A DNA stretch of 64,000 bases from JAGOTP01 sp964567995 (GTDB lineage Bacteria; Patescibacteriota; Patescibacteriia; 2-12-FULL-60-25), in contig CAZMOB010000002.1 of assembly GCA_964567995.1 (NCBI GenBank), positions 1 through 64,000 of the forward strand. Direction: 5' to 3'. This document shows, piece by piece, positions 15,058-23,497 of the stretch. The translations under genes and the position numbers were made by a program. Position 1 is the first letter of the stretch, and every line of letters begins with the position of its first letter. The notes beneath the pieces are model-generated. The model was not told the DNA's origin. It made no database searches and worked only from the letters and a program-made list of their open reading frames with translations.

Positions 15058-16272
15058 TCAGCGAACGCGGAGATCGTACGCGAACCCGTTGGAGGGCGGC
15101 GCGCCGGTCATGCTGGGCGGCGGGGTGACGACGTTGTGCCAGGTCCTCGAGGCATCCGGGCTCAGGCAGTCGAGCTCGTTGTAATACGGACCCTCCGGCG
15201 ACCAGAGCAGGATGCCCGGCGTCAGGTTGCCAGGCATCATGTAGGCTGCCGGAACGGGTCGGTCGCACGTGCCCATGCCGTAGTAGAGGTGCGGGCCGTT
15301 GGAGGGGATGCCGCCCGGCACCGTGTAGTAGGTGACGGGGGTGAGCGCCCCAATGGTGCTTCCCGCGTAGCTGTAGCGGCCTTCGGCGAAGGTGAAGGAC
15401 ATGCCGAGTCGGTCACCGCTCTGCGGGGTTCTGGTCGTCCGTCCATAGAGGATCGCGTTCACGCCGTCCCGGTCGACCTGGATCGCACGCTCGTACCAGA
15501 TGGTCACGGTGATCCTGGTCGGCGTGTCGGACGACGCCGGGTCGTGGGCGATGTTCAGACGCGTGCCCGCACCAGTCGCAGTCCCCGCGACGAAGAAGCG
15601 TTCCATGCTCCACTCGGGCGGCGGGGAGAAGTTCGTGGGCCCGCTCGGGATCACCGAGAAGCGGTACATTTTGAGCCGCACCGGTGCTCCGGTCGAGTAG
15701 AACCGGATGCCGATGAGCTCCTGGTCCGTTCCGTCGGTCCGGAGATCGATCCCGACCCCGAGCGGCTCTACGCGGAGCTCACCGGGGGGCGGCGTGGGCG
15801 TGGAGTCGGTGCCGCTGTCGTTGGCGTCCTCGGGCGTCACCCCGGCGTCGGGCTCGATGCGGGGACACCCGGGCGCCACGGGCAAGCAGATGTTGCGGCC
15901 GCTCACGCAGGTGATCTGTGCCGGAACGGGCGAGCCGTCCGGGCAGAACCCGAGGCTGCAGGTGGTGTCCTGAACCTCGGGGCAGGCGGGCATCGCGGGG
16001 CGCTGGCAGGTGCGGGTCGTGTCGATGACACACCGCCACGTGCCCAGCACGCACTGCATGACGGACGGGCGGTTGCCGCCATCCGGGCAGATGTCACCGC
16101 GTCGCACGCACTCATGACCCGTGGCGAACTCGTGCTCGCAGGGGTCGTTGTCGAGGGCGCGGTCGCCCGGCACGAAGCGGTTGATGGGGCTCGGGTTCGT
16201 GCCCGTGTCGCCACAGGCCACCGCACACACCGCCGCCATCATCGTCAGGCTGAGCATCGTCGTGTTCTTCAT
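15058..16272 (-). CDS. Accessory-unit lipoprotein, Asp/Ala/Gly-linker type (404 aa)
   Basis: The ATG at 16272 (MKNTTML) has GGAGGA about seven bases upstream; the ATG at 16278 is too close to it. A lipoprotein signal ends at 'AVAC', with Cys as mature residue 1. Cys-rich short repeats follow (about residues 35-120, 'CPDG', 'C..G.W.C'), then an acidic 'PDAGVTPEDANDSGTDSTPTPPP' style linker, then a beta-rich C-terminal domain. Cys-rich repeats plus DAG linkers recall Myxococcota surface lipoproteins. It is a single gene with its own consensus promoter and a leader hairpin. Function unknown; export and lipidation are inferred, and lspA is present at 28271. Confidence 0.78.
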   Translation of the reverse strand: MKNTTMLSLTMMAAVCAVACGDTGTNPSPINRFVPGDRALDNDPCEHEFATGHECVRRGDICPDGGNRPSVMQCVLGTWRCVIDTTRTCQRPAMPACPEVQDTTCSLGFCPDGSPVPAQITCVSGRNICLPVAPGCPRIEPDAGVTPEDANDSGTDSTPTPPPGELRVEPLGVGIDLRTDGTDQELIGIRFYSTGAPVRLKMYRFSVIPSGPTNFSPPPEWSMERFFVAGTATGAGTRLNIAHDPASSDTPTRITVTIWYERAIQVDRDGVNAILYGRTTRTPQSGDRLGMSFTFAEGRYSYAGSTIGALTPVTYYTVPGGIPSNGPHLYYGMGTCDRPVPAAYMMPGNLTPGILLWSPEGPYYNELDCLSPDASRTWHNVVTPPPSMTGAPPSNGFAYDLRVR

Positions 16273-16491
16273 GGTCATTTCCTCCGAATCGGGTTGCCGA
16301 ATGAGCATTGTTGAGAATGGCTACGCTGTGCAGCCTTCGGGTAGGTATCTAGCCCACCTTTTTCTCGTCTTCCTGCCGTCTATTGTCAGTGACGAATCAC
16401 GGACAGGACTTCAAGCGCCAATTCCTTGAGGTCCTGGGCATGATTGAGCGTATAGTTTTTATGTTGGAGTTTTCTTACTAGCTAACAGAAT

Positions 16492-16520
16492 ATAATACCA
16501 CAAAATGACATTTTTGTCAA
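16492..16520 (-). promoter_or_regulatory. Consensus promoter of the 404-aa lipoprotein gene
   Basis: On the minus strand TTGACA and TATTAT are separated by exactly 17 bp, with TGG just before the -10 box. About 215 bases of leader follow before the ATG. Confidence 0.85.
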
Positions 16521-16543
16521 TCAATACAAGTAATTCATAGTTA

Positions 16544-16614
16544 GGTAACTCTGCTCTATAATTAACCAAATAACGCTTATTTCAGCAATCCGGTAACTCA
16601 GTAACCAGGTAACC
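16544..16614. repeat. Cluster of GTAAC repeats before the GNAT gene
   Basis: GGTAACTC-like or GTAACC words occur at 16544, 16592, 16601 and 16608, with ATTAACC words at 16561 and 16634. Spacing is irregular. They may be operator half-sites. Confidence 0.35.
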
Positions 16615-16695
16615 GGTTTAGGGTTCATATAAGATTAACCAGTCTCACTTTGTGATTGGTCGTGGGACGGATGCTCCTATAGAATGAAATGACAT

Positions 16696-17148
16696 ATGTC
16701 TGAAAAGCCTGTTTCCAAAGAAATATTCTCTGTTCGTTATACAGAGTCTATTGAAGATGTAACGCCTGAGAAATTGCAGGGATTTTTTGTTGGGTGGCCA
16801 AAGAAGCCATCTCCTGAAACTCTTTTACGGCTCCTAAAAAAGAGTGCTCATCGAATAATCGCCCTAAACGAAAAGAACGAGGTCATTGGCTTCATTACAG
16901 CCATCACGGATGGGGTGTTATCTGCGTATATTCCGTTTCTGGAAGTCCTCCCGGATTGCCAACGCAAAGGCATTGGTCAGGAGTTGACGAAAAGGATGTT
17001 AGAGAAACTCAAACATCTTTATATGATCGACTTGTCGTGTGATCCAAAGCTTCAGCCGTTTTATAAGAAGCTTGGAATGGAAGAGAGCGTCGGAATGCGT
17101 CTACGTAATTACCCTCATCAAGATGGAGAAGGGGAGCGGAATGGTTAG
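16696..17148 (+). CDS. GNAT-family N-acetyltransferase (150 aa)
   Basis: The acetyl-CoA-binding motif A is clear at about residues 93-112 (LEVLPDCQRKGIGQELTKRM, with the Q/R-x-x-G-x-G/A core RKGIG), and the C-terminal 'LSCDPKLQPFYKKLGM' matches motif B of the fold. It should transfer an acetyl group to an amine; the acceptor is unknown. The ATG at 16696 has no SD. It is monocistronic and convergent with the gene at 17187; the GTAAC cluster upstream may regulate it. Confidence 0.8.
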   Translation: MSEKPVSKEIFSVRYTESIEDVTPEKLQGFFVGWPKKPSPETLLRLLKKSAHRIIALNEKNEVIGFITAITDGVLSAYIPFLEVLPDCQRKGIGQELTKRMLEKLKHLYMIDLSCDPKLQPFYKKLGMEESVGMRLRNYPHQDGEGERNG

Positions 17149-17186
17149 AGCTCGTTCCGCCACGCTCTAACACCGACAAATTCTGC

Positions 17187-17633
17187 TTACAAGGCGGAGA
17201 TTCCGTTTGAAGATGTTTCAGAATAATCAATCGTACAATGATTTTTGAAAGCGTTCTTAATTCTTTCCACTGGTATAAGGAAAGGCGCTCCATCGAGGTT
17301 GCGTTTTAAGATAGCGGAATGCTGACCAAGGGCGATGGCCTCGGCCGCGGTTCGGTCAATGAAGTAGGTAATGGATCCGTCCGCTAATCCATCACCAAGT
17401 TCGATGAACGTGCCCGCGAGAGAGTCTGGTTTCGTTAAAATATGGAAATCATGATAGAGAAAAGAGGCAGGTTCGTTCAACAGAGCCTCTTCGATGTCTG
17501 ATCGAGAGCGTGCCTTGGATAAGTCGTAGGAGTAGCTTTCTAGCAAGCTTCGAAGTTCCGATTCAGAAAGTTCGGCACATCGTTCAACGATGTACGCAAA
17601 TAATTCCTGTTTTAGATCGGCTGGACGTTGCAT
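17187..17633 (-). CDS. Protein of unknown function (148 aa)
   Basis: A soluble mixed alpha/beta protein beginning MQRPADLKQELFAYIVERCAE, without signal peptide or membrane segment. It shows no motif I recognise. Codon use is like the native genes. A TAATAT hexamer lies about eight bases before the ATG, so it may be leaderless. It is convergent with the GNAT gene. Confidence 0.6.
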   Translation of the reverse strand: MQRPADLKQELFAYIVERCAELSESELRSLLESYSYDLSKARSRSDIEEALLNEPASFLYHDFHILTKPDSLAGTFIELGDGLADGSITYFIDRTAAEAIALGQHSAILKRNLDGAPFLIPVERIKNAFKNHCTIDYSETSSNGISAL

Positions 17634-17758
17634 ACAAGGATATATTACTCGTGGATGCGTAAGAACGTAGCACGAACGAATTGAAGGTAGAACTTTTTAC
17701 GTGGTGGCTCAGCTGATACGACCATGAGTAGCCTTCGCTTTTGGATAAAACAAATCTT

Positions 17759-17796
17759 TGAAAATCTTCTCTTCTTCCCTTGTCTAGAAGAGAAAC
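17759..17796 (-). terminator. Hairpin after the 330-aa lipoprotein gene
   Basis: On the minus strand TCTCTTCT pairs with AGAAGAGA, followed by AGATTTTC. It lies about 100 bases past the stop at 17897; a second small stem (TCGCGATG) lies between. Confidence 0.5.
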
Positions 17797-17896
17797 AGAG
17801 AGGAGTCGCGATGGGTCATAGCATCGCGAGGCGTGACCATGCTCGAGGAGAGAATGATCCGAATGACCGCTGGTGAAGGTGCGTACTTGATGGGCG

Positions 17897-18889
17897 CTAG
17901 GGCAGGATCCCCGTGCTGCAGCGCAGGCAGCCCCGGTGATCGTAGATGATGGTGGCGCGCTGGGCACCACTCAGTCCCGCCCAGGCGTTCATGCTTCGGT
18001 TCCGGAAGACGAGACTCTCGGCGCCGTTCGCATTGAGCCAGGGGATGACCTCGATGACAGAACTGTTCACGCAGGCCACCTGGTAGGTGGCCGCGATCTC
18101 CCGCGGGCCATCGAGCGATCGCGGGTCGCTGACGTCGACTTCTTGGCACGCCGGAAACGGCGGCGGGTCGACGCTGGGCCAGCGACGCGTCCCGATGAGC
18201 TGCATGCTCATGTTCTCGGGGCTGCGCGTTCCGCTCAGCCGGTACGGGCTCTCCGGGAAGAGCGAGCTCCCTTCGGTCACGTCGATCCCGGAGGAGAACA
18301 GCGCGACCCCGATGGGGCCCAAGGTCTCGTTCTTTGCCGCGAGCCCCTGCGGGTATCGCTGTCCAGAGATCCTGAAGCCGTTGGCGATTTCTCGCCGGGT
18401 GTCATGCGTGATGTTCCACCCGGTTACCGGCCTGAGGAACCAGCGTCGGTCGTCCTCCTCCCACTGCGTGATCAGCGTGCGGAAGTTGCGCACCGAGATC
18501 TGGACGATGTCGTAGCGTGCGTTCACGACGCGGGTGTAGCGGGTGAACTGACGACCGCAGCCGTCGTAGCCAGAGCCCTCGGTCCAGTTGGTCTGGTTGA
18601 TCGGGATGGCGGAGGCGCTTCGCCAGGCGCTCCCGATGACGATGGGCGCGGAGATGACCCGCTCCACGCTCCAGCTGTGGTAGATCCAGCGCCAGTAGGG
18701 GGGTCCCAGATGGCGATACTCCTCTACCTGCCACTGGAGGCGGCCGATCAAGATGTACGGCTCGTCGGTGCAGTTGGCCGTTCCACCGGCCTGCGCGGTC
18801 TGGTTCGACGGATCATCCGCCGCGCTGCCGTTGGAGCAGCCGAAGTTGAGGGTGAAAAAGGCGACCACGAGGACCATCCACCTACGCAT
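17897..18889 (-). CDS. Accessory-unit lipoprotein of unknown function (330 aa)
   Basis: The ATG at 18889 begins a short basic, then hydrophobic signal (MRRWMVLVVAFFTLNFGC), with a probable lipidated Cys at residue 18. The mature protein is rich in Trp, Tyr and Arg, with paired cysteines (for example 'ANCTDEP', 'GYDGCGRQ', 'GCLRC'), suggesting an extracellular disulfide-bonded protein. No enzymatic motif is recognised. It is a single-gene unit with G+C-rich codons, its own promoter at 19014-19042 and an 18-bp hairpin in the leader. Nearby genes offer no functional clue. Confidence 0.72.
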   Translation of the reverse strand: MRRWMVLVVAFFTLNFGCSNGSAADDPSNQTAQAGGTANCTDEPYILIGRLQWQVEEYRHLGPPYWRWIYHSWSVERVISAPIVIGSAWRSASAIPINQTNWTEGSGYDGCGRQFTRYTRVVNARYDIVQISVRNFRTLITQWEEDDRRWFLRPVTGWNITHDTRREIANGFRISGQRYPQGLAAKNETLGPIGVALFSSGIDVTEGSSLFPESPYRLSGTRSPENMSMQLIGTRRWPSVDPPPFPACQEVDVSDPRSLDGPREIAATYQVACVNSSVIEVIPWLNANGAESLVFRNRSMNAWAGLSGAQRATIIYDHRGCLRCSTGILP

Positions 18890-18943
18890 CCTGTTCTCTC
18901 ACGCCGTCTTCAAACGCACCACGAAATTGAGCATTCGTTTGGC

Positions 18944-18998
18944 TTCAAAGAGCGGACTCTGAGCTCTTTTCGAGTAAACGCAGAATCCGCTCTTCGAA
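18944..18998 (-). promoter_or_regulatory. 18-bp hairpin in the 5' UTR of the 330-aa lipoprotein gene
   Basis: Arms 18944-18961 and 18981-18998 pair over 18 bp with two G-U wobbles in the minus-strand RNA, closing a 19-base loop, between the promoter and the start codon. Confidence 0.75.
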
Positions 18999-19013
18999 CA
19001 GAAAGAAGCTAAT

Positions 19014-19042
19014 TTTTTAGCAAAAAAAGTGAACATTGTCAA
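19014..19042 (-). promoter_or_regulatory. Promoter of the 330-aa lipoprotein gene
   Basis: Minus-strand TTGACA, 17-bp spacer, TAAAAA. Confidence 0.6.
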
Positions 19043-19114
19043 TCACCGGTAATAATGTTGGTGGGAACTAAGCAGGTTCTTTTAACTTGAAACGAGAACT
19101 GCTTCCGCCAAGCG

Positions 19115-19153
19115 CCACCACGCAAAATCACCGCTTGAAATGGGGGTGTTTTA
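19115..19153 (+). repeat. Degenerate copy of tRNA-Ala CCA end plus terminator
   Basis: Over about 38 bases this matches 13397-13434 (tRNA-Ala CCA end and its terminator) with roughly six mismatches, sharing CCACCAC, CAAAATC and CCGCTT. The tRNA body upstream is not recognisable. It is a fossil of a duplication; the Nudix gene that follows the intact tRNA is also duplicated, at 21452. Confidence 0.6.
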
Positions 19154-19663
19154 AGAAACAGACAATTGTTTGACCCACTGATCAAACAGCATCGACTGAT
19201 TGTAGACCAGAGGTGCTTCATCGGCTTGTGGAACTTCCATTTTTTGAATGGCATTCATCAGAGTCGTTTCGGTGATGTCTTGTCTCTCCTGGGTCGTTTT
19301 ATTTTTCCAATAACATTCAATCACTTCTTCTGGCGGCGTGTTTACATAGATAACGAAAGCTCTCCTTCCTACTGAAGCGGCGAGATCTCTTAGTTTATTC
19401 CTCCCCGAGCGCGAGGGGTTAGACGTGTCGGATATCACGTTTTTATTTTCTTTGAGCAGCCGCAATAGACGGGCATAATATTCCGCAAAGAAGCTCTGCA
19501 TCAATTCTTTTGTGATTCTTGGATCATCAAAACTTTTGTAACCATGCTCAAAAATAAACTCATCGATGTCTACTCGTTCGAACTGGAGCGCTTCGGCGAG
19601 CTTTTTGGCGAGAACGGTTTTTCCTGAAAACGGAAGGCCACAAAGAATGTAGAGATTGCCCAT
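19151..19663 (-). CDS. P-loop kinase of the AAA_33/zeta-toxin-like group (170 aa)
   Basis: The start is set at ATG 19663 because the Walker A motif (GLPFSGKTVLAKKLAE, residues 8-23) begins a few residues in, as usual for this fold; upstream residues in the same frame overlap the next gene. A 'DIDEFIFEHGYKSFDDP' segment follows the first helix, and 'ISDTSNPSRSGRNKLRDLA' resembles the Walker B/LID region of small-molecule kinases. It likely phosphorylates a small molecule or RNA end using ATP. There is no antitoxin-like partner beside it, so a toxin role is not favoured. Confidence 0.75.
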   Translation of the reverse strand: MGNLYILCGLPFSGKTVLAKKLAEALQFERVDIDEFIFEHGYKSFDDPRITKELMQSFFAEYYARLLRLLKENKNVISDTSNPSRSGRNKLRDLAASVGRRAFVIYVNTPPEEVIECYWKNKTTQERQDITETTLMNAIQKMEVPQADEAPLVYNQSMLFDQWVKQLSVS

Positions 19664-19754
19664 AAAACAATTGCAACCTACTATTGGCCTCTCACAAAGC
19701 AATCCCTTACGTTCTTGTGTATCGGTTGGTGGATTGGGAGATCTGAAATGGTAC

Positions 19755-20693
19755 TCATAAGGTCTGAAAGATCTCTTCCAAAGAACGAGTTTGAAAAGAG
19801 GAAAAGTTGGCCGTTGATTGTATCTCGGTGTACGTAGTCCACAGCAAGTGTTTTCCACCAGTTATGAGGCAGGGAATGATGCGTGGGTACAGGAGTTCTA
19901 TCTTGTCCGCTGTTACACGATGTAGACCATATTGCGTGGGAAGCCAGATGTGCTTTGCCCAAGAGAGGAGGCTATAGACGAACCCAACTTCACGTGAGAT
20001 TTCGTACCAAGCCGACCCGGTGTTTCGCCAAATACAGCCGTTCATGGTTGCAGCATAGACGTCTCTTGCTTGGTGTACTCTTAAAAACGCCAGATTTGGG
20101 ACCGGAGCCGAACCTGTGTCGTTCCATCCAGCCCCATTCCACTGAAAGAGCCGACCTGTTTCTCCTAACGCATAGACTGATCGTGCATCGACACCGTGAA
20201 GAAGGCGGATGCGTTCAGGGAGGATATGCTTCTCCCAGCCAATTTCACTCAGGCTCCAAATGCTCGGAGCAACCTTACTTTTTACAGAGCCTCCATCGAT
20301 CGATACGTTGACCTCTTCTCCCCAGATGAAAATCAGTTCATCCGAAACTCCCCATATCCCGTTCAGGCGAGTGAGGCTCGGTGGTTGAATGTCGGTTTTC
20401 TCGATCGCCCGTTCCTCCCATACGTACGTCTCTTTCTGTGGTTTCCCGATATGAAGCCCAAACCTTCCTTCTCGGGTGCCGATCAAATAAATACTCTGTG
20501 AAGGCGAGAGATAGAGTCCTTGGACGCGTCGTGTTCCCTGCGCGAGCACGTGTGAAGATGATCCTTGTAGACGGACCAAAAACCACGTTAAACCTTCATC
20601 ATCGGCAAAATCTTCAAAAGAACTACGTTCAACGAGGAGATAGGCATTTTCCAATGAATCACCCAAAAGGGAGCTGGCTCGAAAGAAAAACAT
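19755..20693 (-). CDS. Beta-propeller-like protein of unknown function (312 aa)
   Basis: Repeated blade-like units are visible, each with a G or A, an aromatic residue and W-x-G ('SVYALGETGRLFQWNGAGW', 'DVYAATMNGCIWRNTGSAW', 'IWGVSDELIFIWGEE'), typical of propeller proteins in which blades read 'vyAvG..G.i.rw.G..W'. There is no signal peptide, so it may be cytoplasmic. A TATGAT hexamer lies nine bases before the ATG, suggesting leaderless transcription, divergent from the HAD gene at 20762. Function unknown. Confidence 0.65.
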   Translation of the reverse strand: MFFFRASSLLGDSLENAYLLVERSSFEDFADDEGLTWFLVRLQGSSSHVLAQGTRRVQGLYLSPSQSIYLIGTREGRFGLHIGKPQKETYVWEERAIEKTDIQPPSLTRLNGIWGVSDELIFIWGEEVNVSIDGGSVKSKVAPSIWSLSEIGWEKHILPERIRLLHGVDARSVYALGETGRLFQWNGAGWNDTGSAPVPNLAFLRVHQARDVYAATMNGCIWRNTGSAWYEISREVGFVYSLLSWAKHIWLPTQYGLHRVTADKIELLYPRIIPCLITGGKHLLWTTYTEIQSTANFSSFQTRSLEEIFQTL

Positions 20694-20761
20694 ATAGTTT
20701 TTATCATACTCCGAGCGTCGGAAAGGTGTAATAATTCGCTTTTCCTGTTAGGGTATTGCCT

Positions 20762-21415
20762 ATGCCGAATATCTCAAAAGCCTATGTCAGATTGGCCATC
20801 TTTGACGCGGATGGAGTTGTGACGAGCTCCAAGCGGTTCGCCGAGAACCTCGAAAAGGATTTTGGGATCAAGCCAGACATCTTGCAAGCCTTCTTCCAAG
20901 GACCATTTCAAGAAGCGCTTGTTGGAAAAGCCGACCTCAAAGTGGTTCTGTTGCCGTATCTAAAGGAATGGAAGTGGGAGGGGACCGTAGACGAATTCCT
21001 CGCCTATTGGTTCAAGGCAGAAGATGTCGTGAATGACGAAGTCATCGAAACAATCGGGAATCTTCGGGCGAAGGGGATCAAATGCTACCTCGCCACCAAC
21101 CAAGAAAAATATCGTCTCGCGTATCTGCGGGACGTCATGAAGTTTAAACATGTCTTCAATGCGCTTTTTTCTTCGGCTGATTTGGGCTGTAAAAAACCAG
21201 AATCTCAGTTTTTTGAGCGTATGTTGAAGCGCATCGATCCAAAACGAGAAATTCCAAGACGGGAAATTCTTTTTTGGGATGATGCTGAAGCGAATGTGAA
21301 AGCCGCAAAAGACCTAGGTATTCAAGCATATCTGTACACAGATCTCCTTTCGTTTAGAGAGAAAATGGATCAGATCCCTCTGATGGCGCCACGATTTTTG
21401 AAAAAGAGGAAATAA
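20762..21415 (+). CDS. HAD-superfamily hydrolase (217 aa)
   Basis: All four HAD motifs are present: DADGVV (I, nucleophile Asp), LATNQ (II), the Lys of CKKPE (III), and FWDDAEAN (IV). The cap between motif I and II is helical, as in subfamily IA phosphatases. It probably dephosphorylates a small metabolite; the substrate is unknown. The ATG at 20762 is preferred to the TTG two codons earlier. No SD. It is followed 36 bases later by a Nudix gene. Confidence 0.85.
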   Translation: MPNISKAYVRLAIFDADGVVTSSKRFAENLEKDFGIKPDILQAFFQGPFQEALVGKADLKVVLLPYLKEWKWEGTVDEFLAYWFKAEDVVNDEVIETIGNLRAKGIKCYLATNQEKYRLAYLRDVMKFKHVFNALFSSADLGCKKPESQFFERMLKRIDPKREIPRREILFWDDAEANVKAAKDLGIQAYLYTDLLSFREKMDQIPLMAPRFLKKRK

Positions 21416-21451
21416 ACAGACTTTATTCTTCATGATATAGGCTCAGTCGCT

Positions 21452-21904
21452 ATGAAAGCCGGCATTGATTTCACAGGAGTCGCGGTAGGTTTTTACTGCC
21501 ACGATCAGGATGGCTATTTCGTTTTTCATAAACGGAGTGAACAGTGCCGTGATGAGCAAGGGACTTGGACCAATGGCGGAGGAAAACTTGAATTTGGTGA
21601 ATCGCCAGAAACAGCTCTGAAACGGGAAATTCTGGAAGAATATGGCTGCACCTGTGTCATCGAAGAGGCGCTTCCACCTCAATCATTTTTACAAACTCTG
21701 CCGGATGGATCACAGAAGCATTGGATTACGCTCCTCTACATCGTTCAAGTAGATCGTTCGGAGGTAAAGTTAAATGAACCGGAGAGTATGACGGAAATCG
21801 GCTGGTATAAATTGAATGAGCTGCCGTCACCTTTGCATACGGGCACAAAGGAGAATCTAAGCGCTTTAGAAGGCAATTTCCGTAAATTTATTTTGGATCA
21901 ATAG
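21452..21904 (+). CDS. Nudix hydrolase, paralogue B (150 aa)
   Basis: This is a close paralogue of the Nudix protein at 13473 over its full length (both MKAGIDFTG...; both with the box GGKLEFGE, seven residues, RE(L/I)LEEYG). Shared 'LPDGSQKHWI' and 'NEPESMTEIGWYKL' show recent common origin. The substrate is unknown but likely the same as for paralogue A. A TATAGG hexamer lies about 12 bases before the ATG; no SD. Confidence 0.88.
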   Translation: MKAGIDFTGVAVGFYCHDQDGYFVFHKRSEQCRDEQGTWTNGGGKLEFGESPETALKREILEEYGCTCVIEEALPPQSFLQTLPDGSQKHWITLLYIVQVDRSEVKLNEPESMTEIGWYKLNELPSPLHTGTKENLSALEGNFRKFILDQ

Positions 21905-22016
21905 CACTGCTATAAAACAGCAACGCACCCGAGACAGGTTCACCAAGAAAGGAAGTGGGTGATTGCTGCCGCGAGTGCGGGAAAGAAAGACGAGATTGTA
22001 AGGAGCTGTGTCTTGG

Positions 22017-22742
22017 CTACAGCTTCAGGAGCTGGTCGGCCATGTCGTGCGCGATGGCGATGGCGTGTGCTTTCTCGCGAAGTTCCTGGCTGGACACTCC
22101 GGAAATGGTCGTACCCTTACCGATGCGATCCATCAGATCGGCGCTGTTCCGATAGATGCGAACGAGCTGATGAGGATCGGAAACGCTCGGAGCGAGAGCG
22201 AGTATCTCTTTGAGGATCGTGGGAACTCGCGTTGCCCCATCCAAATGTAGACATACATCCGCCAGTCCGATGAACAGGAGGCAGCGGGTGGTATTCGAGA
22301 CGTCTCCCTTCCGGAGTCCGATCGTGATGCAGTGACTGGCCTCGGAGTAGTAACCACGCCGTCGCAGGATGCTCTGACGAATGTCGCACTGATCGGCCGA
22401 CATCCCTTCGTACCCGATGAGCTCCACTACCTTGTGTGAGGCAGCGAGCATCCGCCAGTAACACCAGGCCCCGAGCGGCAGCCAGGTGACGAGGTAGGCG
22501 AGGAGCGCGAACGGCAGCAGGAGCAGCTTGCTCCACCGCCACGTGAGCAGCGTCCTCAGCCGCGCGACGGTCGTCGCGGCGATGCTGTAGTAATTGCTCG
22601 AAAGGGCCGAATAGCCCTCAGCCCTTTTCGCCGTATTCGACGATTTGAAGTTCGAATTCAGCTGGCTCTTCACGAAGAGAACCAGCTTGCCCAGGAACGA
22701 CGCATCGTTCCAGCTCAGATGAAAGAGAGACCAGTGTTGCAT
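22017..22742 (-). CDS. Accessory-unit membrane protein of unknown function (241 aa)
   Basis: The ATG at 22742 has AAGGTGA six bases upstream; the earlier in-frame GTG at 22751 lies inside that SD. One long hydrophobic stretch (about residues 72-95) divides a basic N-terminal part from a helical C-terminal part that resembles tetratricopeptide-like helices. G+C-rich codons, a single gene, antisense to its neighbours. A promoter with TTGTAA, 17 bp, GATAGT is at 22794-22822. No family recognised. Confidence 0.65.
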   Translation of the reverse strand: MQHWSLFHLSWNDASFLGKLVLFVKSQLNSNFKSSNTAKRAEGYSALSSNYYSIAATTVARLRTLLTWRWSKLLLLPFALLAYLVTWLPLGAWCYWRMLAASHKVVELIGYEGMSADQCDIRQSILRRRGYYSEASHCITIGLRKGDVSNTTRCLLFIGLADVCLHLDGATRVPTILKEILALAPSVSDPHQLVRIYRNSADLMDRIGKGTTISGVSSQELREKAHAIAIAHDMADQLLKL

Positions 22743-22793
22743 TGCGTTCACCTTGCAGGCTTGGGGTTGGTTGGGAGAAATCGCGAACGGATG

Positions 22794-22822
22794 ACTATCT
22801 CACAAAACACCTACTTTTACAA
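22794..22822 (-). promoter_or_regulatory. Probable promoter of the 241-aa accessory gene
   Basis: Minus-strand TTGTAA, 17-bp spacer, GATAGT, about 50 bases before the ATG. It is the weaker kind among the accessory units. Confidence 0.45.
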
Positions 22823-22926
22823 GAAATCTGCTTCTTTTGCTGAAAATAAGCCGAAATTCCGCAGTTAATTGCGGAGGGCTCATTAGTCAACGGCAGCCTT
22901 TTTCGTTACCCTTGTTCGTAACGACT

Positions 22927-23436
22927 ATGTCTTCAAAAGAAACCGGTCCCAAGCTTGGAGATCAGGCAGCTCTCTCTCGGATACAGGTTGAGAATGCAAA
23001 CTCGATCATCCCTGAGTATTTCCGAGACTCACACGGACTGCAGGTCATGGAAGAGATAAAGAAGTGGCTGGTGGATGTGATCCCTCAGGGCTACGTTAGC
23101 CAAAAAGAGCTTTTGCGTTTGCCACGAGAGTTTCAAGATCATGACTATATGTTTACTGGATCGATGCATTCGGTAGATTTTGAACATATGCTCCGTGATG
23201 GAAAAGTAAACAAACTGAAATGCATGATTGGCGAGCCTGATCCGGCTCGGCTAGTCGCCTTTGAGGATAAAGGAAAATGTGCCGTTTTGGTGGTGGGGTT
23301 CTTCTATGACCAAGAGCTCAGATTTGTGCGGATGTTTGAAATACGGAACGACGGAAAAATTGTCCGTATCAGAGATGAGATGCCAGACGCCTATCGACAC
23401 ACGAACAAACCGCCGGATTGGTGGAATAAATTGTAA
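22927..23436 (+). CDS. Protein of unknown function (169 aa)
   Basis: The ATG at 22927 (MSSKETGPKLGDQ) is chosen because residues encoded upstream in the frame run through a hairpin and look non-coding. The C-terminal half ('RLVAFEDKGKCAVLVVGFFYDQELRFVRMFEIRNDGKIVRIRDEM') looks like an alpha+beta sheet similar to SnoaL/NTF2-like folds, where an 'F.i.dGKI..i..' strand pair is typical. That resemblance is weak. No SD. Confidence 0.6.
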   Translation: MSSKETGPKLGDQAALSRIQVENANSIIPEYFRDSHGLQVMEEIKKWLVDVIPQGYVSQKELLRLPREFQDHDYMFTGSMHSVDFEHMLRDGKVNKLKCMIGEPDPARLVAFEDKGKCAVLVVGFFYDQELRFVRMFEIRNDGKIVRIRDEMPDAYRHTNKPPDWWNKL

Positions 23437-23497
23437 AAGTGCGGTTGAAAAAGAACGAAGACTAAGAATGACAACTTTATTTCATTAATTAAACTCT

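Larger units (their letters stand above)
16310..16695. other. Gene-free region: leader of the lipoprotein gene and GTAAC repeat cluster
   Basis: The left part is the minus-strand leader of the lipoprotein gene, with a 12-bp hairpin (one mismatch; about 16402-16437). The promoter is at 16492-16520. The right part, before the GNAT gene, has four GTAAC copies (see separate entry). No coding frame is supported. Confidence 0.6.

Noticed and set aside
15136..16314. 392-codon open frame antisense to the lipoprotein gene
   Set aside because: Mirror of a G+C-rich gene that has a promoter, SD, signal peptide and lipobox on the other strand.
17936..19012. 358-codon open frame antisense to the 330-aa lipoprotein
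   Set aside because: Same reason; it also runs through the leader hairpin and promoter.
19151..19663. Zeta-type toxin of a toxin-antitoxin pair
   Set aside because: There is a Walker A kinase but no small partner gene next to it; a metabolic kinase is as likely.
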